From Xanthomonas hydrangeae (GTDB taxonomy: Bacteria; Pseudomonadota; Gammaproteobacteria; Xanthomonadales; Xanthomonadaceae): a stretch of DNA of 64,000 bases. The stretch lies in assembly GCA_905142475.1 (NCBI GenBank), contig LR990730.1, positions 2,418,001-2,482,000 on the forward strand. Direction: 5' to 3'. Each line of letters begins with the position of its first letter. The first letter of the stretch is position 1. The notes under the pieces are model-generated. The model searched no databases, had not been told where the DNA came from, and saw nothing but the letters and a program-made list of their open reading frames with translations. Positions 58,501 through 64,000 of the stretch are shown in pieces. A program made the translations under genes and the position numbers.

Positions 58501-58716
58501 GACAAGCAGCTGGTGCTGCAGCTGCAGCCCGGCCTGATCCTGCCGCCGGGCGGGGTGGTGTTGCCGTGGCCGTACCAGGGCACGCCGGGCAAGGCCAGCA
58601 TCAACGGCGAATCGGCCGAATGGCAGAACGGCGAACTGCGCATTCACCAATTGCCGGCCAACGTGCAGATCGATGTGCCCAGCGCGGTGCGGCGGGCCGA
58701 GCGCGCCACGCAATGA
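55549..58716 (+). CDS. Secreted multidomain protein: jelly roll, F5/8 type C domain and (alpha/alpha)-barrel glycosidase-like region
   Basis: 1055 residues from a GTG overlapping the permease stop. Signal peptide (1 to about 23), a carbohydrate-binding-like beta region (25-180), an F5/8 type C (discoidin) domain (185-310), a beta-sandwich (about 320-590) and a helical barrel (about 594-930) with YSRSWIRDGAMISEGLLRLG, similar to the RD-containing motif of glycogen-debranching amylo-1,6-glucosidases. It probably acts on a glucan in the periplasm. I do not know a characterised homologue, and catalytic residues are unproven. Confidence 0.75.
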   Translation: MKPVFLRLFAMAAVVTSAGAAQAQERVLDGFNDIGAWRLVVSNQVSGSLRPVATSSGGHALCLDYNFNGVSGYVGIRRNLPIEYPDNYRIGFALRGESPSNDLQVKLIDASGDNVWWVNRPGFNFPKNWTTVGYRKRTIEKAWGPGQDKQLRSSADVEFTIYNKVGGKGSVCFDRLTLTPLPPEDTSPLKAEAITDTAPALEQRLADGKPDTFWLSGAVKQQTVTLDLGKVREFGGAVVQWVPGLQASQYVVRASSDGRGWRDLRTVTAGAGGTDWLALPDTEARYLRFDLKDGPNWRYGIKEVQLQPLAFAATPNDFIKSLAARMPRGSYPRGFSGEQPYWTILGLDGGTEQGLIGEDGAVEVGKGGFSIEPFVVTGGKLLHWSDVSSEQSLQDDYLPIPSVDWHHDLMNLRVTAFVQGTPDQAQLVARYQLHNTGKEARDFTLALAVRPFQVNPPAQFLNTLGGVSRIEQLAVDGAQVSVNGKPRVFAAQRPDAGFASAFDSGMDVSHLTAATPPTITQVKDETGLASGVLLYRWKLEPGQRREVALVIPQTGTAQLPAGFDADTAQQQVAQQWRSKLDRVRISVPAEGKPVVDTLRTALAHMLISRIGPRLQPGTRSYSRSWIRDGAMISEGLLRLGREDVVREYVDWFAPYQFDNGMVPCCVDDRGSDPVPENDSHGELIFNIAEYYRYTGDKAFLEKMWPHVTGAYDYMETLRASERTEENFMRNPAFYGMMPVSISHEGYSAKPVHSYWDNFWALRGYKDAVMLAGALDKPDEVARFSTARDEFSGDLIASLGAAVRQHTLDFLPGSAELGDFDATSTTIALAPGGEQQRLPQDLLTNTFERYWKEFSDRRDSKREWKDYTPYEWRNVAAFVRLGWRDRAWDATAFFFKDRAPQPWNQWAEVVSRTPRTPFFVGDLPHAWVASDFVRSVLDMFAYGRESDASLVIAAGTPTRWFEGKGIGIAELRTPYGRLNYTLQRTDKQLVLQLQPGLILPPGGVVLPWPYQGTPGKASINGESAEWQNGELRIHQLPANVQIDVPSAVRRAERATQ

Positions 58717-59732
58717 ATGCCGCAGCTCGACCGGCAGGGGCAGCGCTGGCGCGGCGACGTGCCGGATGGCCGGTCGTGATGCTGGCGCTGCTGCCGTGCT
58801 TTGTTGCTGTACAAGCAAAGCAGCCCGCCCACGCTGTGCAGATCGCGCAACCCGTACAGGTCGTGGCCACCCACGCCGTGCAGGCCGCGCAGCCCGCACG
58901 GGTCGACAAAACTGATCGCCCGGCACGCGTTTCCCAGACAGTGCAGCCGCCGAGCGCGGGGCAGCGCGAAATGACCCTGGTCACGCTCAATCTGCATCAC
59001 GACCGCGAAGACTGGCCGGCACGTCGCGCCTACATCGCCAAACAGCTCAAGCAACTGGCGCCGGATGTGATCGCGCTGCAGGAAGTGATCGAACGCCGCG
59101 GCAGCGTGGAAAACCAGGCCGCCTGGCTGGCACGCAAGCTCGGGTACGAGTACACCTTCGCCTCGGTCGATCCGGTCGGCGCGCCCAAGCGCTACGGCAA
59201 TGCCCTGTTGAGTCGGCGCAAGGTGCTGACCATGCATCAGCGCCTGCTGCAGCCCTTGGACGATTACCGCGTCGCCGCGCATCTGCAGGTCGATGTCGAT
59301 GGCCAGCCGGTCAACGTCTATGTCACCCATCTCAACGAGCGCGCCGATGCACGCGGCACCGCCACGCGCACGCGCCAGGTTGCCGACCTGCTGGACTTCA
59401 TTGCCTCCAACAGCGACCAAGCACCTGTCGTGATCGGCGGCGATTTCAACACCGCCGCCGATGCCCTCGATCTGGAAGCGCTACGCAAGGGCTACGGCGA
59501 CAGCTACGGCAGCGTGCATCGCAACAGCGACGCCACGGTCAGCACCTTGAACATGCACGTGTTCGACAAGCCGGCACGGATCGACCACGTGTTCTTCCAG
59601 CAGAACCGCCTGCTGGCGCGCGAAGCGCGCATCCTGTTCGACACCCCGTATGCCGAAGGCCGCTGGGCCTCGGACCACTACGGCGTGTGGGTACGCCTGC
59701 AGCTAGCACCAGGCGCACCTGCCGCCCCGTAA
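58713..59732 (+). CDS. Endonuclease/exonuclease/phosphatase-family secreted protein
   Basis: 339 residues. A long N-terminal region with a signal-like hydrophobic segment and a Val/Gln/Ala-rich linker (to about residue 85) precedes the EEP domain: LVTLNLHHDREDWPARR, ALQEVIERRG, VVIGGDFNTAADALD, ARIDHVFFQ and SDHYGVWVRL. The family includes nucleases, sphingomyelinases and phosphodiesterases. It overlaps the upstream gene (ATGA), so it belongs to the locus. It could remove phosphate-containing substituents from a polysaccharide, but that is speculation. Confidence 0.84.
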   Translation: MNAAARPAGAALARRRAGWPVVMLALLPCFVAVQAKQPAHAVQIAQPVQVVATHAVQAAQPARVDKTDRPARVSQTVQPPSAGQREMTLVTLNLHHDREDWPARRAYIAKQLKQLAPDVIALQEVIERRGSVENQAAWLARKLGYEYTFASVDPVGAPKRYGNALLSRRKVLTMHQRLLQPLDDYRVAAHLQVDVDGQPVNVYVTHLNERADARGTATRTRQVADLLDFIASNSDQAPVVIGGDFNTAADALDLEALRKGYGDSYGSVHRNSDATVSTLNMHVFDKPARIDHVFFQQNRLLAREARILFDTPYAEGRWASDHYGVWVRLQLAPGAPAAP

Positions 59733-59757
59733 CCTGGCGCGCGTGCTCCAGCTCTCG

Positions 59758-59825
59758 TAGGAGCGCCCCTGGGCGCGATGGAGCGTTACCGGGAATGCCC
59801 CATCGCGCCCAGGGGCGCTCCTACG
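59758..59825. repeat. GTAGGAGCG inverted repeat, copy 2
   Basis: GTAGGAGCGCCCCTGGGCGC and GCGCCCAGGGGCGCTCCTAC flank about 30 bp. Strong hairpin between the carbohydrate locus and the convergent TraB gene. Same family as 46110-46175. Confidence 0.87.
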
Positions 59826-59864
59826 AAAGGCAACGGATTGCGGCGCAACGCCGCGCCACCCCAA

Positions 59865-61097
59865 TCAACCATGCAGACGATTGAAGATCTGCACGCCCGC
59901 CAGCCACACCCCGGCCATGCTGCCGAAGTTGGTCAGCAAGAACGTCAGCACCACGCGCGAGACGCGATTGCGGTACCAGCCGCGCAAGGTCTGCGCATCG
60001 TCGCGCAGCGTCAGGAAATCCCCATAGGCCGGCTTGCGCATATGCACCTCGACCAACGCGGCGAACGCACCGGTCGGTACGCTCAGTCGGAACGGCTTGA
60101 ACGGCGCGACTACCGCGGCGGTCAAAATGCTCAACGGATGACTGCCGGCCAGCAGACAACCCAGCGCCGCCATACCGCCGGTGTACATCGCCCATTGCAA
60201 CAACAAATCGGCGCCCATGCTCAGGCCGCCGCGCCAGAAACCGATCCCGATGCCAACGATGATGACCGCCAGCACGCCCAGCGTGATCCACGGAACGCGC
60301 TTGCATTGCTGCACGTATTCCAGCGATTCGCGCAGCGGGCCGGGTGCATCGGTGTCCTGTTCCAGATGCCGCGCAAGACCGGCCAGATGTCCCGCGCCGA
60401 CCACCGCCAGCACCTCGTGCTGACCGGCGTTGGCTTCCTCGCGCAGACGCGCAGCCATGTACTGATCGCGCTCGGCAATCACGGTCTCGTACAGCTCCGG
60501 GCTTTCGCTGGCGAAATCGCCGAAGCTCGCCTCCAGCATGTCGCCTTGCTTGAGCTTTTCAATTTCCTCTTCGCCCACCTCATCGGCGGCGAACAGGCCG
60601 CTCAGCAGACCGCCGGCCAGCTTCATCTTGCCGAAGAATCCCAGCCGCCCGGAGGCGCGCTTGAAGGTCAGGCCGACCTCGCGATCGATCAGATGCACCG
60701 GCAAGCCTTGTGCGCGCGCCAGATTGACCGCCTCCTTCAATTCCGCACCCGGCTCGATACCGAGCTGTTTGGCCAGGCGGCGCTGGTAAGCCGCCAGTGC
60801 CAGGTTCGCTGCGAACAAGGCCACGCGGCCCTTGCGGATCACCTGCACCAGGTCCAGGCGGGCGAGGGCGTCCGGGTCGCTGAGCGCCTGGAGGCGCTGT
60901 GCATCCAGCTCCACCGCCACTGCGTCGTAGCGCCCGCTGCCGATCGCCCGCTGCACCGCGGCCACGCTGGCCAGCGACACATGCGCGGTGCCGAGCAAGG
61001 TGTAGCGCACGCCATCGCGCTCGACGATGCGGTGCGGCTGGCCGGACAGCGCATCGTCCAGAACGTGGGTGGTCTGCTCAGTCATGGGGTCATTCAT
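59865..61097 (-). CDS. TraB/PrgY/GumN-family membrane protein
   Basis: 410 residues. An N-terminal TraB domain (LLGTAHVSLASVAAVQRAI, DAVAVELDAQRLQAL, and GAGHLAGLARHLEQ at about 265) is followed by four to five membrane helices. TraB/PrgY relatives limit peptide pheromone activity; the catalytic idea is a metallopeptidase using the conserved His/Glu. The function in Xanthomonas is unknown. I use the ATG at 61097, overlapping the GNAT stop; the ATG at 61085 is the alternative. Confidence 0.83.
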   Translation of the reverse strand: MNDPMTEQTTHVLDDALSGQPHRIVERDGVRYTLLGTAHVSLASVAAVQRAIGSGRYDAVAVELDAQRLQALSDPDALARLDLVQVIRKGRVALFAANLALAAYQRRLAKQLGIEPGAELKEAVNLARAQGLPVHLIDREVGLTFKRASGRLGFFGKMKLAGGLLSGLFAADEVGEEEIEKLKQGDMLEASFGDFASESPELYETVIAERDQYMAARLREEANAGQHEVLAVVGAGHLAGLARHLEQDTDAPGPLRESLEYVQQCKRVPWITLGVLAVIIVGIGIGFWRGGLSMGADLLLQWAMYTGGMAALGCLLAGSHPLSILTAAVVAPFKPFRLSVPTGAFAALVEVHMRKPAYGDFLTLRDDAQTLRGWYRNRVSRVVLTFLLTNFGSMAGVWLAGVQIFNRLHG

Positions 61098-61617
61098 CAG
61101 AAGGAGGGGCGGTGTCACCGGGGCCGAGCGGGCGTTGCATCTGCAAACCGTCCAGCCAGCGGCCATGCTTGCGGCCGATTCCGGTGAACACTCCGACCGT
61201 GCGAAAACCAAAACGTTCATGCAGCCGTCGCGATGCCTGATTCTCGGCATCGCCGATCACTGCAATCATCTGTCGATAGCCGCGCTGTTCGCAGCGCGAG
61301 ATCAGCTCGCCCAACAAGGCCTTGCCGATGCCACGTCCTTGCATGTCGCCGGCAAGGTAGATCGAATTCTCCACGGTCCAGCGATACCCAGCACGTGCGC
61401 GGTACGCGCCAGCATAGGCATAACCGACCACCGCAGCATCGCATTCGGCGACCAGATACAGATACCCCGCATCCACGGTGGCGCGCACCCGCGTGCGCAT
61501 CTCGTCGCTCGACGGCGCGCTGTATTCGTAGCTGTTGACCCAGGCGATATGCTCCGCATAGATCGCGGTGATCGCCGGGATGTCCGCCTCGCGGACCTCG
61601 CGTACCTCGAAAGGCAT
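61090..61617 (-). CDS. GNAT acetyltransferase (phosphinothricin acetyltransferase-like)
   Basis: 175 residues with the PAT-type pattern VREADIPAITAIYAEH, TVENSIYLAGDMQGRGIGKALLGELI (acetyl-CoA loop QGRGIGKA) and AVIGDAENQASRRLHERFGF. Relatives acetylate small amines such as phosphinothricin or methionine sulfoximine. It sits four bases after aguB and overlaps the TraB gene. Natural substrate unknown. Confidence 0.83.
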   Translation of the reverse strand: MPFEVREVREADIPAITAIYAEHIAWVNSYEYSAPSSDEMRTRVRATVDAGYLYLVAECDAAVVGYAYAGAYRARAGYRWTVENSIYLAGDMQGRGIGKALLGELISRCEQRGYRQMIAVIGDAENQASRRLHERFGFRTVGVFTGIGRKHGRWLDGLQMQRPLGPGDTAPPSDE

Positions 61618-61621
61618 GCGG

Positions 61622-62506
61622 TCAGTCGATGTAACGCTTGAGCAGATCGCCATACGCATCGATGCGGCGATCGCGCAGGAACGGCCAGATGCGCCGCACA
61701 TGCTCGCTGCGCTGCAGATCGACATCGCACACCAGCACCGTCGGATCCTGTCCAGCCTCTGCGATGAATTCGCCCTGCGGCCCCAGCACATGGCTGTTGC
61801 CCCAGAACTGGATGCCCGAGGCGCCCAGCGGCGAAGGCTCATGCCCCACGCGGTTGCACGACAGCACCGGCACCCCGTTGGCCACCGCATGGCCACGATG
61901 GCTCAGGATCCACGCATCGCGCTGACGCTCCTGTTCGGGTTGCTCATCGTCCGGATCCCAGCCGATCGCGGTGGGGTAGAGCAGCAGTTCCGCACCGGCC
62001 AGCGCCATCAGGCGCGCAGCCTCGGGGTACCACTGATCCCAGCACACCAGCACGCCGAGACGACCCACCGAAGTATCGATCGGAGCGAAACCCAGATCGC
62101 CCGGCGTGAAGTAGAACTTCTCGTAAAAACCCGGGTCGTCGGGGATATGCATCTTGCGGTACTTGCCGAGCAGGCGGCCGTCCTTTTCGAACACCACCGC
62201 GGTGTTGTGATACAGCCCGGCCGCGCGGCGCTCGAACAACGAGGCCACCAGCACCACGCCATGTTGCCTGGCCAGCGCACCCAGGCGCTCGGTGCTGGGG
62301 CCGGGAATCGGCTCGGCCAGATCGAACTCGTCCACCGACTCGTGCTGGCAGAAATACGCGCCGTTATGCAGTTCCTGCAGCAGCACCAGCTTGGCCCCCT
62401 GCGCAGCGGCTTCGGCCACACGCGATGCGATGATGGCCAGGTTGGCCTCGGCGTCGCCGTGGTTGCGCTCCTGGATCAGCGCGACGGGAAGGAGATGACG
62501 GGTCAT
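61622..62506 (-). CDS. aguB: N-carbamoylputrescine amidase
   Basis: 294 residues of the nitrilase superfamily. The triad is Glu45 (LLQELHNGAYFC), Lys118 (YRKMHIPDD) and Cys155 (VCWDQWYPEAARL). It hydrolyses carbamoylputrescine to putrescine, ammonia and carbon dioxide. The upstream neighbour aguA supplies its substrate. The ATG at 62506 is preferred over a TTG at 62518. Confidence 0.94.
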   Translation of the reverse strand: MTRHLLPVALIQERNHGDAEANLAIIASRVAEAAAQGAKLVLLQELHNGAYFCQHESVDEFDLAEPIPGPSTERLGALARQHGVVLVASLFERRAAGLYHNTAVVFEKDGRLLGKYRKMHIPDDPGFYEKFYFTPGDLGFAPIDTSVGRLGVLVCWDQWYPEAARLMALAGAELLLYPTAIGWDPDDEQPEQERQRDAWILSHRGHAVANGVPVLSCNRVGHEPSPLGASGIQFWGNSHVLGPQGEFIAEAGQDPTVLVCDVDLQRSEHVRRIWPFLRDRRIDAYGDLLKRYID

Positions 62507-62584
62507 GGCAGCATCCAACTAGGTGGCACACTAAGGTAGCGCGCCATGGCGTAACACCGGCCTGCCGGCCGGAACAGAAACGAC

Positions 62585-63619
62585 TCAGGCGGCCAACAGA
62601 CCGGCGGGCAGTTGCATGGTCAAACAGTGCAGGCTGCCGTTCTGCCAGATCAGCGCCCGACACGGCACCGGCACGATTTCATGCTGCGGGAATGCTTCGG
62701 CCAGCACCGCCTGCGCAGCGGCATCGGCCTTGTCGCCATACGCGGGCATCAGTACCGCACCGTTGACAATGAGGAAATTCGCATACGAGGCCGCAAGACG
62801 GCGGCCGTGGTCGAGGATTGGTTCTGCCCACGGCAACACGAACAGGCGATACGGCTGCCCGTCGGCCTTGCGCAGTGCAGCCAGTTCGGCGCCCATCGCC
62901 TGCAGTTCGGTGTAATGCGAATCGGTGGCTACATCGCAGCCCTGGTAGACGATCGCATCCGGGCCCGCAAAGCGCGCCAGCGTATCGATATGCGCGTCGG
63001 TGTCGTCGCCTTCCAGATAGCCGTGATCCAGCCACAGCACGCGGTCCTGCGACAACCACGCAGCAAGATCGTTGCTCAATGATTCGCGCGAGCGCTGCGG
63101 GTGCCGCTCGTGCAGGCACTTCCAGGTGGTCAGCAAGGTGCCGGCACCATCGGTCTCGATCGCACCGCCTTCCAGCGCAAAGTCCACGGTTTGCACCTGC
63201 GAGGGCACGAATACCTTTGCGGCATCCAGCGAGGTCACCAACTGATCGTCCAGGCTGGCCTCGAACTTGCCGCCCCAGCCGGTGAAACGGAAATCCATCA
63301 ACCGGAAAGCGCTCTGCTGGCGCAACGTGATCGGGCCCGAATCGCGCAACCAGGTGTCGTTGTAGGCAGCGATCACGAAACGCACGCGCGTCATGTCCAC
63401 CCGCGCCGAACGCAGCCGCGCCTCCGCATAGATCTGCAGATCGTCATCGGCCACGCACACGATCACCGGCTCGAAGCGGGAAATCGCCGTCACCAGCGCG
63501 ATATAGGTCTCTTCCACCTCGGCCAGACGCTCGGCCCAATCGGTGCCCGCGTGCGGCCACGCGATCAATACGGCGGATTGAGGTTCCCACTCGGCAGGAA
63601 AGCGAACGCTATCGGTCAT
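62585..63619 (-). CDS. aguA: Agmatine deiminase
   Basis: 344 residues of the guanidino-modifying superfamily with catalytic Cys332 in NGSLHCLTMQ, and YNDTWLRDSGPITL, GWGGKF, ALEGGAIETDG, GDDTDAHID. It converts agmatine to carbamoylputrescine; AguB then makes putrescine. This gives an arginine-derived polyamine route, using the product of the arginine cluster in the same window. Confidence 0.95.
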   Translation of the reverse strand: MTDSVRFPAEWEPQSAVLIAWPHAGTDWAERLAEVEETYIALVTAISRFEPVIVCVADDDLQIYAEARLRSARVDMTRVRFVIAAYNDTWLRDSGPITLRQQSAFRLMDFRFTGWGGKFEASLDDQLVTSLDAAKVFVPSQVQTVDFALEGGAIETDGAGTLLTTWKCLHERHPQRSRESLSNDLAAWLSQDRVLWLDHGYLEGDDTDAHIDTLARFAGPDAIVYQGCDVATDSHYTELQAMGAELAALRKADGQPYRLFVLPWAEPILDHGRRLAASYANFLIVNGAVLMPAYGDKADAAAQAVLAEAFPQHEIVPVPCRALIWQNGSLHCLTMQLPAGLLAA

Positions 63620-63664
63620 ACCTGAAAATTACCTATCGATACCCAAGCGAGCCCAGGCTGTTAA

Positions 63665-63712
63665 TTCAATCCCCGCACATGGATGTGCGGGCTCTTGCGA
63701 GGGACTCGCATC
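63665..63712. repeat. GATGCGAGTCCCTCGC-family repeat, single reversed copy
   Basis: Reverse complement of the units at 13405-13553, with TTCAATCCCCGCACATGGAT at one end and GAGGGACTCGCATC at the other. It lies between aguA and the small secreted protein gene, overlapping the latter's stop by a base or two. Confidence 0.88.
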
Positions 63713-64000
63713 AAAGAGGTTTGGGACCGATCTCGTTGGCATCGGCCTGATTAGCCACCACGTCGATCACCCGGCTCTTTTCGAAGTACACGGTGAAGGC
63801 CGGATACACCCAGCGGTGGATCGTCGGCCACTGGCGCTTCTGGCCGCCGCGCGGATCCAGCTTTTCCTGCGGCGCGCCGTGACGGCCTTCGACCTGGCTC
63901 ATGCTGTCGCCACGCAAGGGCAGGGCGGCGGCGGGCTTTTGCTTTGCACGATCGACCAACAAGGTGTCGGCCAAGGCAACGGCACTGATCCCCATCAGCG
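63711..64000 (-). CDS. Small secreted protein, C-terminal part (starts beyond the right edge)
   Basis: About 96 residues are visible, beginning inside a probable signal peptide (LMGISAVALADT) and ending DVVANQADANEIGPKPL. The middle is charged (SQVEGRHGAPQEKLDPRGG) with an aromatic patch (HRWVYPAFTVYFEKSRVIDVV). I do not recognise the family. The start lies outside the window, so the true length is unknown. It reads into the repeat at its end. Confidence 0.55.
   Translation of the reverse strand, partial: LMGISAVALADTLLVDRAKQKPAAALPLRGDSMSQVEGRHGAPQEKLDPRGGQKRQWPTIHRWVYPAFTVYFEKSRVIDVVANQADANEIGPKPL

Noticed and set aside
56268-58712. Plus-frame extension giving the EEP protein a total of 1154 residues
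   Set aside because: The extension is out of frame within the multidomain gene; the ATG at 58713 overlaps its stop in the usual coupled manner.
59865-61250. Extension of the TraB gene start to 61250
   Set aside because: The added part is antisense-like sequence within the GNAT gene and has no TraB features.

Overview
The window looks like the chromosome of a Xanthomonas species (Xanthomonadaceae, Gammaproteobacteria). The evidence is high GC content; the acetylated arginine pathway typical of this group (N-acetylornithine transcarbamylase, acetylcitrulline deacetylase and a fused acetylglutamate synthase/kinase); an alpha-amino-acid ester hydrolase whose catalytic residues fall at the positions known from the X. 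citri enzyme; a plant-type glutaminyl cyclase; and several families of short dispersed inverted repeats between genes. I cannot name the species from sequence alone.

Layout. 1-6.0 kb: start of a dihydroorotase gene, yidD, a dksA with a very long basic N-terminal extension, a frameshifted MFS exporter, sufE, cysS and a UmoD-like secreted protein. 6.3-18.1 kb: an amino-acid block on the plus strand, argF' - osmC-like - argG - argE' - argAB - GNAT - argC - argH - cupin - yciI-like - proB - proA. It covers most of the route from glutamate to arginine through N-acetylcitrulline, plus the first two steps to proline. 18.3-21.6 kb: an alpha-amino-acid ester hydrolase convergent with a CynX-type MFS transporter, then tRNA-Pro(CGG). 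21.6-28.2 kb: cydABX and cydDC (cytochrome bd and its assembly exporter) diverge around a perfect FNR-type box. 28.3-29.9 kb: a DUF1294 membrane protein and a MetX-family acyltransferase. 30.4-37.5 kb: the complete System I cytochrome c maturation operon ccmABCDEFGHI on the minus strand. 37.7-41.2 kb: a methionine/glutamine-type aminotransferase with an omega-amidase, a secreted glutaminyl cyclase and a small secreted protein. 41.6-45.1 kb: scpA-scpB-rluB (condensin subunits and a pseudouridine synthase), followed by a YciI-like and a BolA-like gene.

46.4-59.7 kb is the most interesting part: an apparent carbohydrate-utilisation locus. It encodes a LacI-type regulator flanked by LacI-type operators, an Oar-like TonB-dependent receptor, a Glycoamylase/GH144-like lipoprotein, a sugar-binding lipoprotein with two permeases but no ATPase, a 1055-residue multidomain protein with a debranching-enzyme-like region, and a secreted endonuclease/exonuclease/phosphatase-family protein. 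The gene content suggests uptake and breakdown of a glucan, possibly beta-1,2-linked; the substrate is inference. 59.9-64.0 kb: a TraB-family membrane protein, a GNAT acetyltransferase, the agmatine-to-putrescine pair aguB-aguA, and the end of a small secreted protein gene.

At least five families of short repeats occupy intergenic space. Gene starts were chosen from family length, overlap with the upstream stop codon and visible ribosome binding sites, and alternatives are stated. Function assignments rest on recognised motifs and remembered family sequences, because no database search was possible.
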